Source of the DNA: Acanthochlamys bracteata
Lineage: Eukaryota > Streptophyta > Magnoliopsida > Pandanales > Velloziaceae
Assembly (NCBI GenBank): GCA_019914995.1
Contig: CM034142.1
Coordinates: forward strand, 930,001 to 994,000
Length of the DNA stretch: 64,000 nt
Reading direction: 5' to 3'
The notes under the pieces are model-generated. The model had not been told where the DNA came from and ran no database searches. It was given only the letters and a program-made list of their open reading frames with translations. The position numbers and the translations under genes were made by a program. Shown here piece after piece: positions 48,401 through 59,400 of this stretch; position 1 is the stretch's first letter; every line of letters starts with the position of its first letter.

Positions 48401-49399
48401 ATAGGAGATTGCATTTCCATGAAACACTAGAGCAATGAAATTATAGTATATATAGTCAAAACTGTTTTAGAGTTTGGTGCTAAATTGTGGAAGACTATGA
48501 AAGATATGAGAAACACAATAGCAGACCTATAGGAACCAAAAAACAATATATGCTATATGCCAACAAATGCGTCCTTATACTTAAATTTGAGTCTAACTTA
48601 TACGTGTCTTGCATGATCAAACTTGTCTTCTTACTAAGGTAAGCAAGACAGACAATGCATCCCCTAAATGCTGCCTAAACAGTGCAACTGGTTCAATTTT
48701 AGGGTAAGCAAGTTCAACTTATCGTAAGCATATCTAGACAACGCTTAAATTGTTGTACAATTGGTTAACTTTACTGTAAGGATGTTCAACTTTTGTATAC
48801 CTAAAGTTGAATCAATTATATTATCTACAACGTTTAAGGGCTGCACCATAGAAAAATTCTTGTTCTAATAGAACGCAGTTTATTTCAAGTTCAGAATCAC
48901 GCCGTGGTAATTGCAACTTTAAGGTATAAGAATACCGCCATAGATGTACCAATAACATTTAATAGCCATAACAATATCAAGCAGACACAAAAAGACAGAC
49001 CTATGTTGTGAATGAAATTTCCTTAAATCATAAATAAACAATCATACTAGAGCAAGCATCTTCATTCCACTTTCTCCGAACCAAAGTGCCTGCATACAAA
49101 AGTTCATTATAAAAAATTTTGCCAAGAGGTGGAAGCACAAAGTTCTGGCATACTACAGTTAGATAGCATATTCTAACAACTGTAAGACACTTCCCATTCT
49201 CTTTTCACAAATACATTTGATGAATACTACTAAGCACAAGTTAGTAGAGAAGTACCTCCAGTTAGCAGAAGGCATAATCAGAAATATGCAGGTCCATCAA
49301 CCCTTAAACAACAAGCAAAACGCATGATTACTTCCTGGGTCTAGAAGAGGTGCAGAGATGTAGCCAATCATGGCAGAAGAGTTAGTTGCATGTGTGCTT
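45421..49399. other. Gene-poor spacer
   Basis: 45.4-46.3 kb is AT-rich with MITE-like words (about 45900-46100). 46320-46440 is an isolated GC-rich patch (CGGTGAAGTATTTCACGCGGTCACCG). A 22-base poly-T lies at about 46630-46650. 46.9-49.4 kb shows no gene I can recognise on either strand; short frames there lack family motifs. Confidence 0.4.
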
Positions 49400-49426
49400 G
49401 TGCAACTGATTCATACACACTTATCT

Positions 49427-49945
49427 CAATCGATACTTTCAGTCACAGGGTTCTGTTGCCTCGCACATGTTATTCCATCTAGAGGGGCTCCTCCTGCCTA
49501 TCAAAGTCATTCCTTCCTACCAAATTGTCTACATCCATACTTTCATGCAACTGTTGACTTGCACACATTATCTGATCCATAAGGGGCTCCTCCCGACTAC
49601 CGAAGCCATTCTTCCCTACCAAATTGTCCCCGAGATACTTTCAGTCTCAGGATTTTGTCGTCTCGCACAAGTTATTTGATCTATAAGGGCCTCCTCCTGA
49701 TTACCTAAGCCATTCCTACCTACCAAATTGTCTCCGTTGATACTTTCAGTCTCACGGTTCTGTTGCCTTGCACACATTATTTGATCTATAGGGGCCTCAT
49801 CCTGACTACCTAAGCCAATCCTCCCGACCAACTTGTCTTCGATGATACTTTCAGTCCCAGAGTTCTGTTGCCTCGCACACTTTATTCGATCTATAAGGGA
49901 CTCCCCCTGACTACCTAACCCATTCCTCCCTACCAATTTGGTGCC
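49427..49945 (-). repeat. C-terminal tandem-repeat array of the LDL1-like copy, five ~105-bp units
   Basis: Read on the minus strand, units begin LVGRNGLGSQGES, LVGRIGLGSQDEA, LVGRNGLGNQEEA, LVGKNGFGSREEP and LVGRNDFDRQEEP, each followed by a DQI.CARQQ-type segment and ending ETESI or similar; the period is 35 codons. Units 1-3 are in frame with the LDL1-like protein. One base is missing at the unit 3/4 junction, which ends the frame at 49616, and units 4-5 are decayed and not translated. Confidence 0.85.
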
Positions 49946-52248
49946 TAAGTTACAGTACAACACACTTAATTGTTTGTCATCTCCATCAATTGAACAAAGC
50001 TCATGCACATGCTTCCTTGAAAGCAATCCATAAAGAACAAGTGATCGAGCATCTGATTTTTTCTCCCCAATTCCAACACGCACCAACGAAAGGGAATGTG
50101 GACCTCCAGATTCTAGATCATGAAGAACTGAGAAGCATCCGAAAGACAGATCAGGCATTTGAAAGAGATCATCCAAGTCTGCAGTATTTTCCTCCTTGCG
50201 ATCCTCAGCTCTCTCTGGCTGCTTTGTAGACCTCCTCTTTGCTGCCCTTGACATGTTAGCTGCTTCTCTAAATCCACTAAGCAGAGCACCATGCATTGTA
50301 GCTGGGTACCGCCTGTTTGTTGCCTCTCCAGCAAAGAACACCCTCCCATCTCCCACACTCTCAGCGAGAATATCATAGTCATCACCAGAAGACCCAATAG
50401 CCACATATGAATAAGAACCAAAAGCAAACTTATCAGACCCCCACCTAGTGCAAACCACTTGAAGTGGAGCAGGAACTTCAATTTCCTTTGGAGCAAAGAT
50501 TCCATTGAGGACATTCAAGACATTGTTAGCATGATCAGCAGTTGATGTCTTCTCGAAGTTAACGGCAGACTCCCCAGCAACCAGGGCAACGAGGAGAGGC
50601 CCTCCAGATACTGAAGTATAACTATAGAACAGAAAGAACTCACCTCTATCGCTTGACTTTTCTGCTAAATGGCCAAATGTATCGATCTCACTACCCCAAA
50701 AGTCAAATGGAAACAACATCCCAACCTTGTTGAGCAAGCCAAAACCCAGTCTTTGAATAGCATCTTGCTTCTGTTGTGGAAGCGGAGGAACGAATTCAAT
50801 CATCTCCTTTTTCAGCACACCAAGGGGCGCAGTGCAGAGCACCATATCTCCACGGAAAACCTGCCCATCCTCTGTATAAACCATCACTCCGTCACACCCG
50901 TACTGTATTCGTCTGACAGTGAGGCCATACATTATAGGCCCATTCTCTGCAAGAACTCAAACAAACCGCCCATTTCCTCCAGGAATGAAACAATGATCGC
51001 CACCCATCTCATACGGGTCATCCTGATCCCAATATGCCATTGACAAATCCGAAAGCTTCGTGGCATTTGCATACTCAAGGTTGGCGAGGTGCCAGTCCAG
51101 CAACATTCTCTCGTCTGCAGACTCCGCAACCCCATACGCCTTTCTAAATGCTTCCAATGCAAGCCCAAGTGAGACATCAACAGATCCAAAATGATCTCCC
51201 GAAGCTTGCAAGCTTTATCAAGCAGACAATTGAATGTAGCTTCAATCCTAGCATCTACTGCAGGGTCTACAGGCTTACCTCACGGAAGAAAAAGAGGACA
51301 CTGATCTCTTACCTTAAGCAATGGAAATCCCAATTGCCTCTCGAACACACCAAGCGGATTCCCATTAATTCCTGTAAGCACACTTCCACCAAGATCAGCA
51401 GCTGCTGAAACACCATCAGTAATCATTCGTTTAGTGAAAACACGGCCACCAGCCCGATTCCTTCCTTCAAGAATAACTACTTTGTAATTCAACGAAAGCA
51501 ATTGCCGTGCAGCTGCAAGCCCAGCTAACCCAGCTCCAATAATGATACAAGATTCCGACGAATTCGATGGCGACTGGAAATTACTCGAAGGATTGAAATT
51601 AATAAAAGCATGCGAAGAAAGAAACTCGATCGCCGAAGTAACAAGTGAAGAGTGATTCGACCTAATCGACCGAAGAGCGACAGAGGAGTTCACAGAACTG
51701 GAAGGTGATAACCGCCACAGAGCTAAAACATGGTTTCTCACAACGATATAGTTCGACTGAATCGATCCGCTAACACGTGGAACGACGGCGTTATCGATCT
51801 CTTCGTCGGCGAGAGAATCAGGCGGAAACCCAACGGCGGCAGCGATCAGTGATTCGGAAAGTAGATCGGCGGAGAGAATCGAAGAAGAAGAAGATGAGTA
51901 CCTACGGTGACGGAGAGATAACGGTGGTACTACGGCGGAGTACGGACGGCGACGGCGTTTCTTCCGTTTGCGGACCCCACCTATTTTGATTATGTTAGTA
52001 TTAGTAGCTGTTGCTGTTGTGTTCACGGCTGTTAAGGTAGAGTTCACGGCGTTATCTTGGGGAAGAGTAAACTGGGAAGAAGTTTGGTTATCAGCAGTAA
52101 CTTGGAGAGCTGTAGATTGGGATGGGATTATTGCCGGAGAAGGAGAAAGACTAGGGGTCTATTGGGAAGAATTGGGTAGAGAATTGAGAATAGGTGGAGT
52201 AAATTGGAGAGACTTAGAAGGAATGGTAGAATTGGAATTGGCATCCAT
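49616..52248 (-). pseudogene. LDL1: LSD1-like histone demethylase LDL1 copy, intronless, broken by three stops and a frameshift
   Basis: From ATG 52248 the minus strand reads an LDL1-type flavin amine oxidase: basic KRKKRRRR, SWIRM domain (ESLIAAAVGFPPDSL... NYIVVRNHVLALW), FAD loop CIIIGAGLAGLAAARQLL, EGRNRAGGRVFTKR, LGGSVLTGINGNPLGVF, LLDWHLANLEYANA, WDQDDPYEMGGDHCFIPGG, LGFGLLNKVGMLFP, GRVFFAGEATNRRYPATMHG. Such enzymes remove H3K4me1/2. Damage: TAG at 52159-52161, TGA at 51280-51282, about 10 bases lost near 51205-51215 (after CKLRE, shifting frame), TGA at 50957-50959. Everything else is well preserved, with long intact stretches of 255 and 438 codons, so decay is recent, or the assembly has errors. 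From memory the Arabidopsis gene is also intronless, so a retrocopy need not be invoked. Confidence 0.85.
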
Positions 52249-52261
52249 CGCCGGTGATGAG

Positions 52262-52262
52262 C

Positions 52263-52296
<34 letters not shown>

Positions 52297-52310
52297 CGCG
52301 CGCGCGTGTG
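52262..52310. repeat. GA/GC microsatellite in the LDL1-like leader
   Basis: An AGAGAG run passing into GCGCGCGCGT, directly upstream of the LDL1-like start codon. In the gene's sense it is a CT tract. Confidence 0.8.
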
Positions 52311-52700
52311 AAGAAGAAAGAGAAGTTAAATTGGGATGCATGGAACAAGATGATTTGGGCTTACTAAGGCCCAGCAAGAATGCGTATTGGGCTTTAATTG
52401 GGCCTATTAATTGGCATGATGCTTGTATTCTTTTTGAATTGTTGTTTGTTTATTTGTTGGAGTAATAATAGAAGTTTATAAATTCATGATTTGGTTGATT
52501 TATTTAGGCACGTTTTAGTTTTCCCAAACTACAAAAATATTGAAGGCTTATTTGGATGATTTTTAAGAGAAAATACTTATAGAAATAAAAAGCTTATTAA
52601 AAAAAATAAAAAGCTTACTTTTTAATCTTATGTTTATAATATTATTTATAAGTTTGCAACGAAATTATTTAAAAAATAGTTTGGTGATATATTGTTCATG
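52311..52700. other. LDL1-like upstream region with a partial MITE-like block
   Basis: 52549-52690 resembles the left end and interior of the Tourist-like family (GGCTTATTTGGATGATTTTTAAG). TGGGCTTTAATTGGGCC motifs at 52385-52410 resemble plant site II (TGGGCC) promoter elements, plausible for the LDL1-like promoter. Confidence 0.4.
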
Positions 52701-52753
52701 GAGTCTGCAGAAGACCAAGAACAAGTAGAAGATTCATCAAAAAGAACTTAGAT

Positions 52754-53070
52754 ATGGCTGAACATCATCAACTGCAACATCAGCAGGTTATTCATCAGGG
52801 AGGAGGAGGTGGATTGGGATATTATTTTAGATCAAGATCTGGGGATACGACGTTGCCGATAGTGTTCGTCGGAGGATTAGCTTGGGAAACATCAAAATAT
52901 TATAGAAAATTTATTGAAAAATATAAACTTAAAAATTAAAATAAAATAAAATTATAATTAACCCAAGAAGACACTTAGATATGGCTGATATCAACAGCAG
53001 CAGCAGCAACAACTGCAGCAATAGCAGGTTATTCATCAAGGAGGAGGATAGTTTTGATAGTTTAAACAGT
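52754..53070 (+). pseudogene. Truncated and duplicated 5' fragment of an RRM RNA-binding protein gene
   Basis: Copy A at 52754 reads a His/Gln/Gly-rich N-terminus, then GDTTLPIVFVGGLAWET, the RNP2 start of an RRM as in plant RBP proteins (normally GDTTxTKVFVGGLAWET). At that point it runs into AT-rich MITE-like DNA and stops at 52939. Copy B at 52981 repeats the start (ATGGCTGA...CAGCAGGTTATTCATCAAGGAGGAGGA) 227 bp later with a CAG/CAA expansion and ends even earlier. Neither can make an RRM. Confidence 0.65.
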
Positions 53071-53663
53071 ACTTTGGAACGTTAAACGTACAGTATTTTG
53101 ACATATATCTCTTGTTGTACTACAGCAACAAGAGTGAACTCAAAGTTAGGATAGCCTTGATGGTTATAGCTTATACAGGCACACAAAGAAAATGGCACTG
53201 TTACGATATGGAATTTTAGGAGGAAGACTTGGGCCAGGAGCATTTAGGCATTCTAAAGCATGGCTGCGAGTTGTCCTACCACAGCCCAATTTATTTAGCA
53301 TTAGAATAGTGTCGTGGTTTGCGTGATGTATTAGGCATATTTACAAAAAAAGTAGGAGAATTTAAGAAAGGATGAAAGTTCTATTGTGAACCGAAGCTTT
53401 GAAGATTCTTGTGCTTTTCTTGATCTTGTCCATGCACTCTCTATTCATCTTTTGTTAGGTATAATCAAAAGGTTATAAGATTCTTATTCTAGATGTAACG
53501 ATTTAGCAACAAGGTTGAAGAATTCCTTTCCTAGAAATTGTGGTTTTAGAACTTGTCTTCTTTATTAAAATGAAGGAACAAGTTAAAGTTCTTTTAAAAT
53601 CTGGTGCTTGCTGCCTGTGCCTAATGCATTTTCTTGTGTTGGTACTCAATTGTTTCTCTAAAG

Positions 53664-54218
53664 ATGTCGAAGCTGCGAGTCCTCGACTTTCAATATAGTA
53701 TGTCAAAGAGACTTCAGATAAAGCCGGTTACATGGCTGACATCGAAAGACAGGCAACTCTCTGACCTGATCACGTTCTTCCGGCCACGGACAGAGGAGAT
53801 GCGGCAGGTTTTTGAAAAGCTCGATTCAAACGAAGACGGGAAGGTCTCATCAGATGATCTCAAGTCATTACTAATTTCACTGGGGAAGGAGAGCGTCACT
53901 GCAGAGGTCGAGGTTAAGTCCATGATGCAAGTTGCTGATCTCAACAAGGATGGGGTGATGGATTTTAATGAGTTCATGGAGGTGCATAAAAGAGGGGTCA
54001 GATTGATGGAAATCCAACACGCATTCTGGATGTTCGATGAGAATGGTGACGGCAGAATCAGTGCCGAGGAAGTGCGATCAATGCTGAGGAAACTTGGTGA
54101 GCAATGGAGCCTGGAGGAGTGCCGGAGAATGGTGAAGCAGGTAGACAAGAGCGGAACCGGGCTGGTTGATATGGATGATTTCATTAGCATGATGACTTCT
54201 ACTATGAAGCTCATGTAA
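53664..54218 (+). CDS. Calmodulin-like protein with four EF-hands, 184 aa, intronless
   Basis: A single frame encoding a Ca2+ sensor. EF-hand loops: DSNEDGKVSSDD (54-65), DLNKDGVMDFNE (92-103), DENGDGRISAEE (125-136) and DKSGTGLVDMDD (161-172). Loops 1 and 3 have the full Asp/Asn/Asp...Glu or Asp ligand set; loop 4 ends in Asp rather than Glu, and loop 1 also ends in Asp, so affinity may be lower there. The first ~40 residues are basic and form no EF-hand; no lipidation motif is seen. The start at 53664 is the first ATG in frame; a second Met at residue 13 is an alternative. Plant CML genes are often intronless, as here. The CML number cannot be assigned. Confidence 0.9.
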   Translation: MSKLRVLDFQYSMSKRLQIKPVTWLTSKDRQLSDLITFFRPRTEEMRQVFEKLDSNEDGKVSSDDLKSLLISLGKESVTAEVEVKSMMQVADLNKDGVMDFNEFMEVHKRGVRLMEIQHAFWMFDENGDGRISAEEVRSMLRKLGEQWSLEECRRMVKQVDKSGTGLVDMDDFISMMTSTMKLM

Positions 54219-54299
54219 GTGAATTCTGATATCAATCTGGTTTCCTATGCGTCTTTGTTCTGGCATGTTCAAATACAAGAAGAACACATTTTAATACTC

Positions 54300-54525
54300 T
54301 TGCTGTTTTGGATCATTTCATGCCTGACATATAGTTGTGGCAGTATCTCAATTGCCTTTTAAGTAAATGCCATTCCTTATAGGGGTGGCAATTTAGATTC
54401 GTAAGTTAATTTTGGATCGACCTATTTAATAATCGGATCAAATTCGTTCAACCCTAACTCAACACATTTTGCTATTTTGGTTCATTTCATGCCTGACATA
54501 TAGTTGTGGTAGTATCTGCTTTCCT
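54300..54525 (+). repeat. 48-bp direct repeat flanking a transposon-like segment
   Basis: TTCATGCCTGACATATAGTTGTGG occurs within two near-identical ~48-bp blocks, at about 54301-54348 and 54470-54518. Between them is GGGGTGGCAATTTAGATTCG... (54384-54470), a fragment of the dispersed repeat seen at 8650 and 9325. Confidence 0.7.
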
Positions 54526-54637
54526 TGCATTGTGCTGAGAAAGTTTGAAGTGTATGCAGCACTTAGCGGCTAACTGTGAATTTTTGTTGATCGGGTAGAT
54601 TCCTATACCAAAATGATTGGTCAACCGCTAGGAATTA

Positions 54638-54899
54638 GGGGTGTTTGAGATTACTTTTCCTAACACTCCTTTTTAATTTTTCATTTCACGTTTTTTAATA
54701 TATATTTTATAAATATATAAAAAATTTATTTAAAATATAAAAAAATTCTACGAAGTAAAAATTTTTTTATTATATATTTTTATTATTTTTTTGAAAGTAA
54801 AAAAATATTGTATATTTTTATTATTTTTTAAAAAGAAAAAAAATATCTTTTATTTTAGATAAAAATACTTTTTATTTTCATAAGCACTACCAAACACCC
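54638..54899. mobile_element. Tourist-like MITE, well-bounded copy
   Basis: Ends GGGGTGTTTGAGATTACTTT and AAGCACTACCAAACACCC are inverted repeats, flanked by TTA on both sides (54635-54637, 54900-54902). 262 bp, AT-rich. Confidence 0.75.
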
Positions 54900-55381
54900 T
54901 TAGCACATAGTTTCTAACACCCAACTTAATAAAGAACTAACTTGCTAAACGGATAGATTTTGAGTAATTCAAAATATATTTGGTTTCTTGTGTGTATAAA
55001 TAAGATAACCTTACGTTGTGTTTAAAATCTCAATCCTTTATTTATACATCAACCTTGAAATTATATTAGGGTTAAAACAAATCTTATTGCAAAACAAATT
55101 TTGTTTATATAAAAAATATCATGTACGTTAACAAAAAGGGGTATGAAATATTGAAAGGTATAAATAGAAGGTTGGATGCAAAAAATATATATATATTGAA
55201 AGGTATAACATAGCAAGCGTTAAATAATTTGCAAGTCACAACATCTAGATGACTACCGAGTCCAATACCATTACCATCAACAAGAACAGCCTCGGTCTTC
55301 ATTCATTAGGCAGGTCGAAATTGTCATCCTTTTCAAAAGCATAGCCAGTTTCTAACCTGCACCAAAAAGAAGCACATCGGA

Positions 55382-55614
55382 CGTTTGGTTCAGTTTTTCC
55401 TCAATTTTTTTTTTAATTTTTTCATATTTTTTAATACATATTTTATAAATATTTAAAATTTTAAAAAATATAAAAAAATTTTACGTAATAAGATATTTTT
55501 ATTACATATTTTATTATTTTTTTAAAGTAAAAATAATAAAATTCATTTTTTAAAAGGATAAAATTTTTTCTTTATTTTAAAAAATTCCATTTCATAAGCA
55601 ATCCCAAATACACC
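55382..55614. mobile_element. Tourist-like MITE, second copy, same subfamily as 54638
   Basis: Starts ACGTTTGGTTCAGTTTTTCC and ends CATAAGCAATCCCAAATACA. The interior matches 54638-54899 over long stretches (TTTTTTAATA.ATATTTTATAAATAT). Confidence 0.6.
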
Positions 55615-55618
55615 AGAT

Positions 55619-55836
55619 ATTTGAGAATGCTTTTGAAAAATACTTGTGCTTTGAAAAAAGTAATTTAAAAAAACGAACTCTATTTTTTTACCTCAAACAA
55701 AAATTAATAATGACAAAATTTTATTACATAAAATTTTTCTATGCTTTCTAAAGTTTTAAATAAATTCTGTAAAAATTAAAAAAATTATTGAAAAAATTAA
55801 AAGCTACTTTCTGAAAATACAATGCCAAACAGTCAC
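55619..55836. mobile_element. Tourist-like MITE, third copy, head to tail with the previous one
   Basis: Begins TTTGAGAATGCTTTTGAAAA and ends AATGCCAAACAGTCAC. Borders approximate. Confidence 0.5.
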
Positions 55837-56485
55837 TAAACAGGTAATATTTACATGCATCCAGCCAAAAAAAAAGAGGGTCTAACTTTCCAATTAGTAA
55901 AAAGGGATAACTTATCAGGAGTACATTTATGTCAAAACTGTAAGAGCACAGGTCCAAGCTCATACCTAAAATGCATTTTCCTCTATGTTGATCAGCAATT
56001 CATGAAGTTACAGGAACATAAAAAAACAGACGACTCAAATTTGAAATAAGTTTCTAATGTGGAAAAATCTCCACTAAACTGCCACTGCTTGCAACACAAT
56101 TTAGGCAAGAGTATTTCAACATACCTTAATATGTTAATGAAAGAATATTTTTACCATCAGATCAATATTACTGGAATGGCCCTGTGACCTTTAGTAGATT
56201 TTACTTCTATCTCATTGTAAGAAACGGGTTTGTGTCTACATACTATATTACTAGACTTTCAGAAATCACCCTTGACTCAAGTAAAATCCTGTCTTTATCC
56301 GCAAAACTCATATTTCTAGCAAGAAGGAAACGCGAAAATAGCTACATGGAAAGTAAAAGTATTAGCATTATCAAAATTCATAATCAACAAGAGTAGATTG
56401 CAGACAAAGAACAGAGAGCTACAACCTCAAAAATCAAAATATACCTATACAAACAAATGACACTGACAAAAAGAGCATACCTTCA

Positions 56486-59400
56486 CTAAGCTACTCTTTT
56501 TTTCTTCTTGGCTTTCTTTTTGAAAAGCTCATAGTCATCCTGAACAATCTCTTGATGCATTTGTTTCCAAAAATCGACAAACTGATCATGAAACTTCTCC
56601 TGGAACCACTGCCGAATCTCAGCCTGAAGATACTGAGGATGTCTGCTCCAAGCCTCTCTCAACGCCATACGACTATGAATTGTTCTTGAACCAACCTTTA
56701 ATCTGGCAAGCAGCTCTCCAACTCTCCTCTGGGCCAATGCTTCAGGCTTTAGGATGCTTGAAGGCGGTGCAGCCAAGAACTTCTGTGCTGCTCTCATACA
56801 TGGCAATATTTGTCCGTCAAGCAGAGCATAGGCAAATACTGATACTTGTAGATCTCTGCTCTGGATGGGAAGACTGTGTAACGGGAGTTCCCAATTATGT
56901 GGACCAAAAGTAGGTTTCACCCAACAAAGGACTTGGTCCCTGAAAGGCTCATAAAAAGGTTTTGGATCTAGTAGTGCCCCTGAGAAGCTGCAAAGTGAGG
57001 AAGCATATTTAACAAGCCAATCTGGCTTCACACTTGTCACCCCATGCATGTAAGGCCTTTTCGAACAAAGAAGCTCCGTGTAAACAAGAAACTCTGGTGC
57101 TGATTGAGAAACAGAGGACCAATGATGAAGGAAAACTATGTCACTTAAGGGAGATGATTGGTATCGAGTTGCACGCACTGCCCGTTCCCTTTCTGAAGAT
57201 CCTAAATATGATCTTACTCGCTTGGCAACTCTATCAGCCCAACCAGCACATATGGCTTGACCTAAAACTTCTTCCTCATTTATCAACAACGTGTACCTAC
57301 TGGAATTACTTCTCCAAGATCCTTCAATGTCCTCAATGCTCCCAAGATTCCAAGAAAATTCTTTACAGAGCTTGCTCTGATAAAGCACTAGCTGCAGCAG
57401 TTGCTTCCTTAGTTTGGACATCTCTTCCATTGTCTTTAAGTGAAGCATGTTCTCCGTACAAAATACTACTGGATTTTCTACATGTTCGAAAGACTGCAAA
57501 GCATATGCGACTGTTAATGCATCACTACTAGGGATTGAGAATCTTGATCGAGATTCTCTGGCCTTGGCTTTCTCCTTCTTCAACCTTTGGCTTTCACTTG
57601 CATCTAACTTCCCACCAGCAGGCTTCTCTTTTTCGTCTACATCATCTTTCTCTTGGGCCCTATCATGTCCCATCATAAAAGGATTTGTAAAGCTCAGAGC
57701 TGCAGCAGCAGCTACAGCATAAGCCAATACAAGGTTAGCCCTTGCATATTTGCATTCATTTCTCATTATCTGGATGACAGTCAAAAGCATGCGTGCATGG
57801 CGGGGACTCATAGGATACTGCGCCATTGCCTTTCCAATGTTTGTAAGCCTACCTTGAGCATCAAGGGCATCAAGGGCTTTCAAGCAACGTTCAGCTTCCA
57901 ACAAAGCCTTCGCCTCTGGAGGAGTTGGATAGGGGAAATGTGCAACCTGCAGCATAATTAAGAGAATAAAATACATATGAAAATTGAGCAATCAAAACAA
58001 AACTATATAACAAATAACCTACTAGCTTTTACATCACCTTGTCAATGCCCATAGACTTCATGATAAGTACAATACCATCCACAGGTGTTTTCAGTATCTC
58101 AGGACTTGAAAACTCTGAAAAGAAATTGTCCTTACTGAAGGCTGCAGAAGAGTATAGACGATAACAGTGACCTGGACCAGTCCTTCCTGCTCTTCCTGCA
58201 CGCTGAGCAGCGGAAGCCTTGCTTATCCACTGAACTTCGAATTTTGCAAGCCCATTGGCATGATTATAGGTCTTGACCTTTTCTTTGCCAGTGTCAACAA
58301 CATACTTTATGCCTGGAATTGTTAAAGAAGTCTCAGCAACAGTAGTAGCCACAACAACAAGTCTTTCTCCTTCAGGTGCCTCTTCAAACACACGAAGTTG
58401 AGCAGAGGCAGGAAGCATAGCATAAAGAGGTAGAGCATACAGTGGACCCACAGTTTTAGTCGCAGGTTCTGTGCATCCTTCTGTAGTAGGAGAAACAGGA
58501 GAGACTACTCCTTCAGTTGGGTTGCATTTGTTTTGAGCAAGGGCCTCAAAAGAAGCCTTCAAATAAGAAAAACTCTCAGATCCTGTTAACAAGTCCAACA
58601 CTCTGCCAGCATTATCTGCCGATTCATTAGCCAGTAAATCTCTGTCAGATTCTTCCAGCTCACTCTCACTCTCTGACTCCGATGAATAGGCACCTGCTGG
58701 TGTTTCATCATTGTCGTTTTCATCTACACTAAATCTATCGCTATGTTGATCAGGACCACTTTCCATGTCAAATGCCTGATCAAGATCCTTCATATTTGCT
58801 TCCGCAATGGAAGCGTGCTCATTTTGAGCCTCTCCTTTGGAATTGCTTAAACCAGTTTCTGAGAGTACCTACGCAGTTTTTTACACAGGAATTCCACTTC
58901 CCTTTGACCTGTAACAAACACAAGTATTGCACCAGGTGGAAGCCTTTTATGGATGGAAATGACTTTTTTATAAGCCTGCCCTAAGTAATCTTCTTTAGTA
59001 TTCCTTGAGAAGTGGATGGTGACTGGATATTGTCTAACCGGAACTTCTATAACAGGGGGGACCTCATTAAATAACTTCCCATTAGAAATGAAGTCCTCAA
59101 CTCTAAGGGTTGCACTCATCAGTACAAGCTTTAACTCAGTGATCATATGGTCAGGATTTAACATAAGTCCTGCACGTATCTTCTCTTGCTGTTCAACATA
59201 CAATTCCTGCATAAAATCATAGCAAATCAAACTGTTAGACAAACAATGAATAAACCAAGAACCAGTAGTATATCCAAAGAAAAACATAGGGAACTGGAAG
59301 AATCCTGTGTTAACCTTGCGTAGTCTTATAATCCGTGAAAGCATGCCTACAAGAATGTCCGTATTCAAGCTCCTCTCATGAGCCTCATCCAGGACAATTA

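Larger units (their letters stand above)
54900..56485. other. Gene-free spacer between the CML and DEAH genes
   Basis: Dominated by repeats, including the two MITE copies listed separately; 56100-56485 probably includes 3' UTR of the helicase. A short frame at 55105-55302 on the minus strand has no family likeness. Confidence 0.4.

Noticed and set aside
51968..52465. 165-codon plus-strand frame over the LDL1-like start
   Set aside because: Antisense shadow of the LDL1-like N-terminus and a GA microsatellite.
58769..58855. A 77-nt intron in the DEAH helicase (GTTTAAGC...TTGATCAG)
   Set aside because: It would restore the frame, but the segment encodes residues resembling orthologues ([10 protein letters not shown]) and is not AT-rich like real introns here, so a missing base is more likely. 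Kept only as an alternative in the finding.
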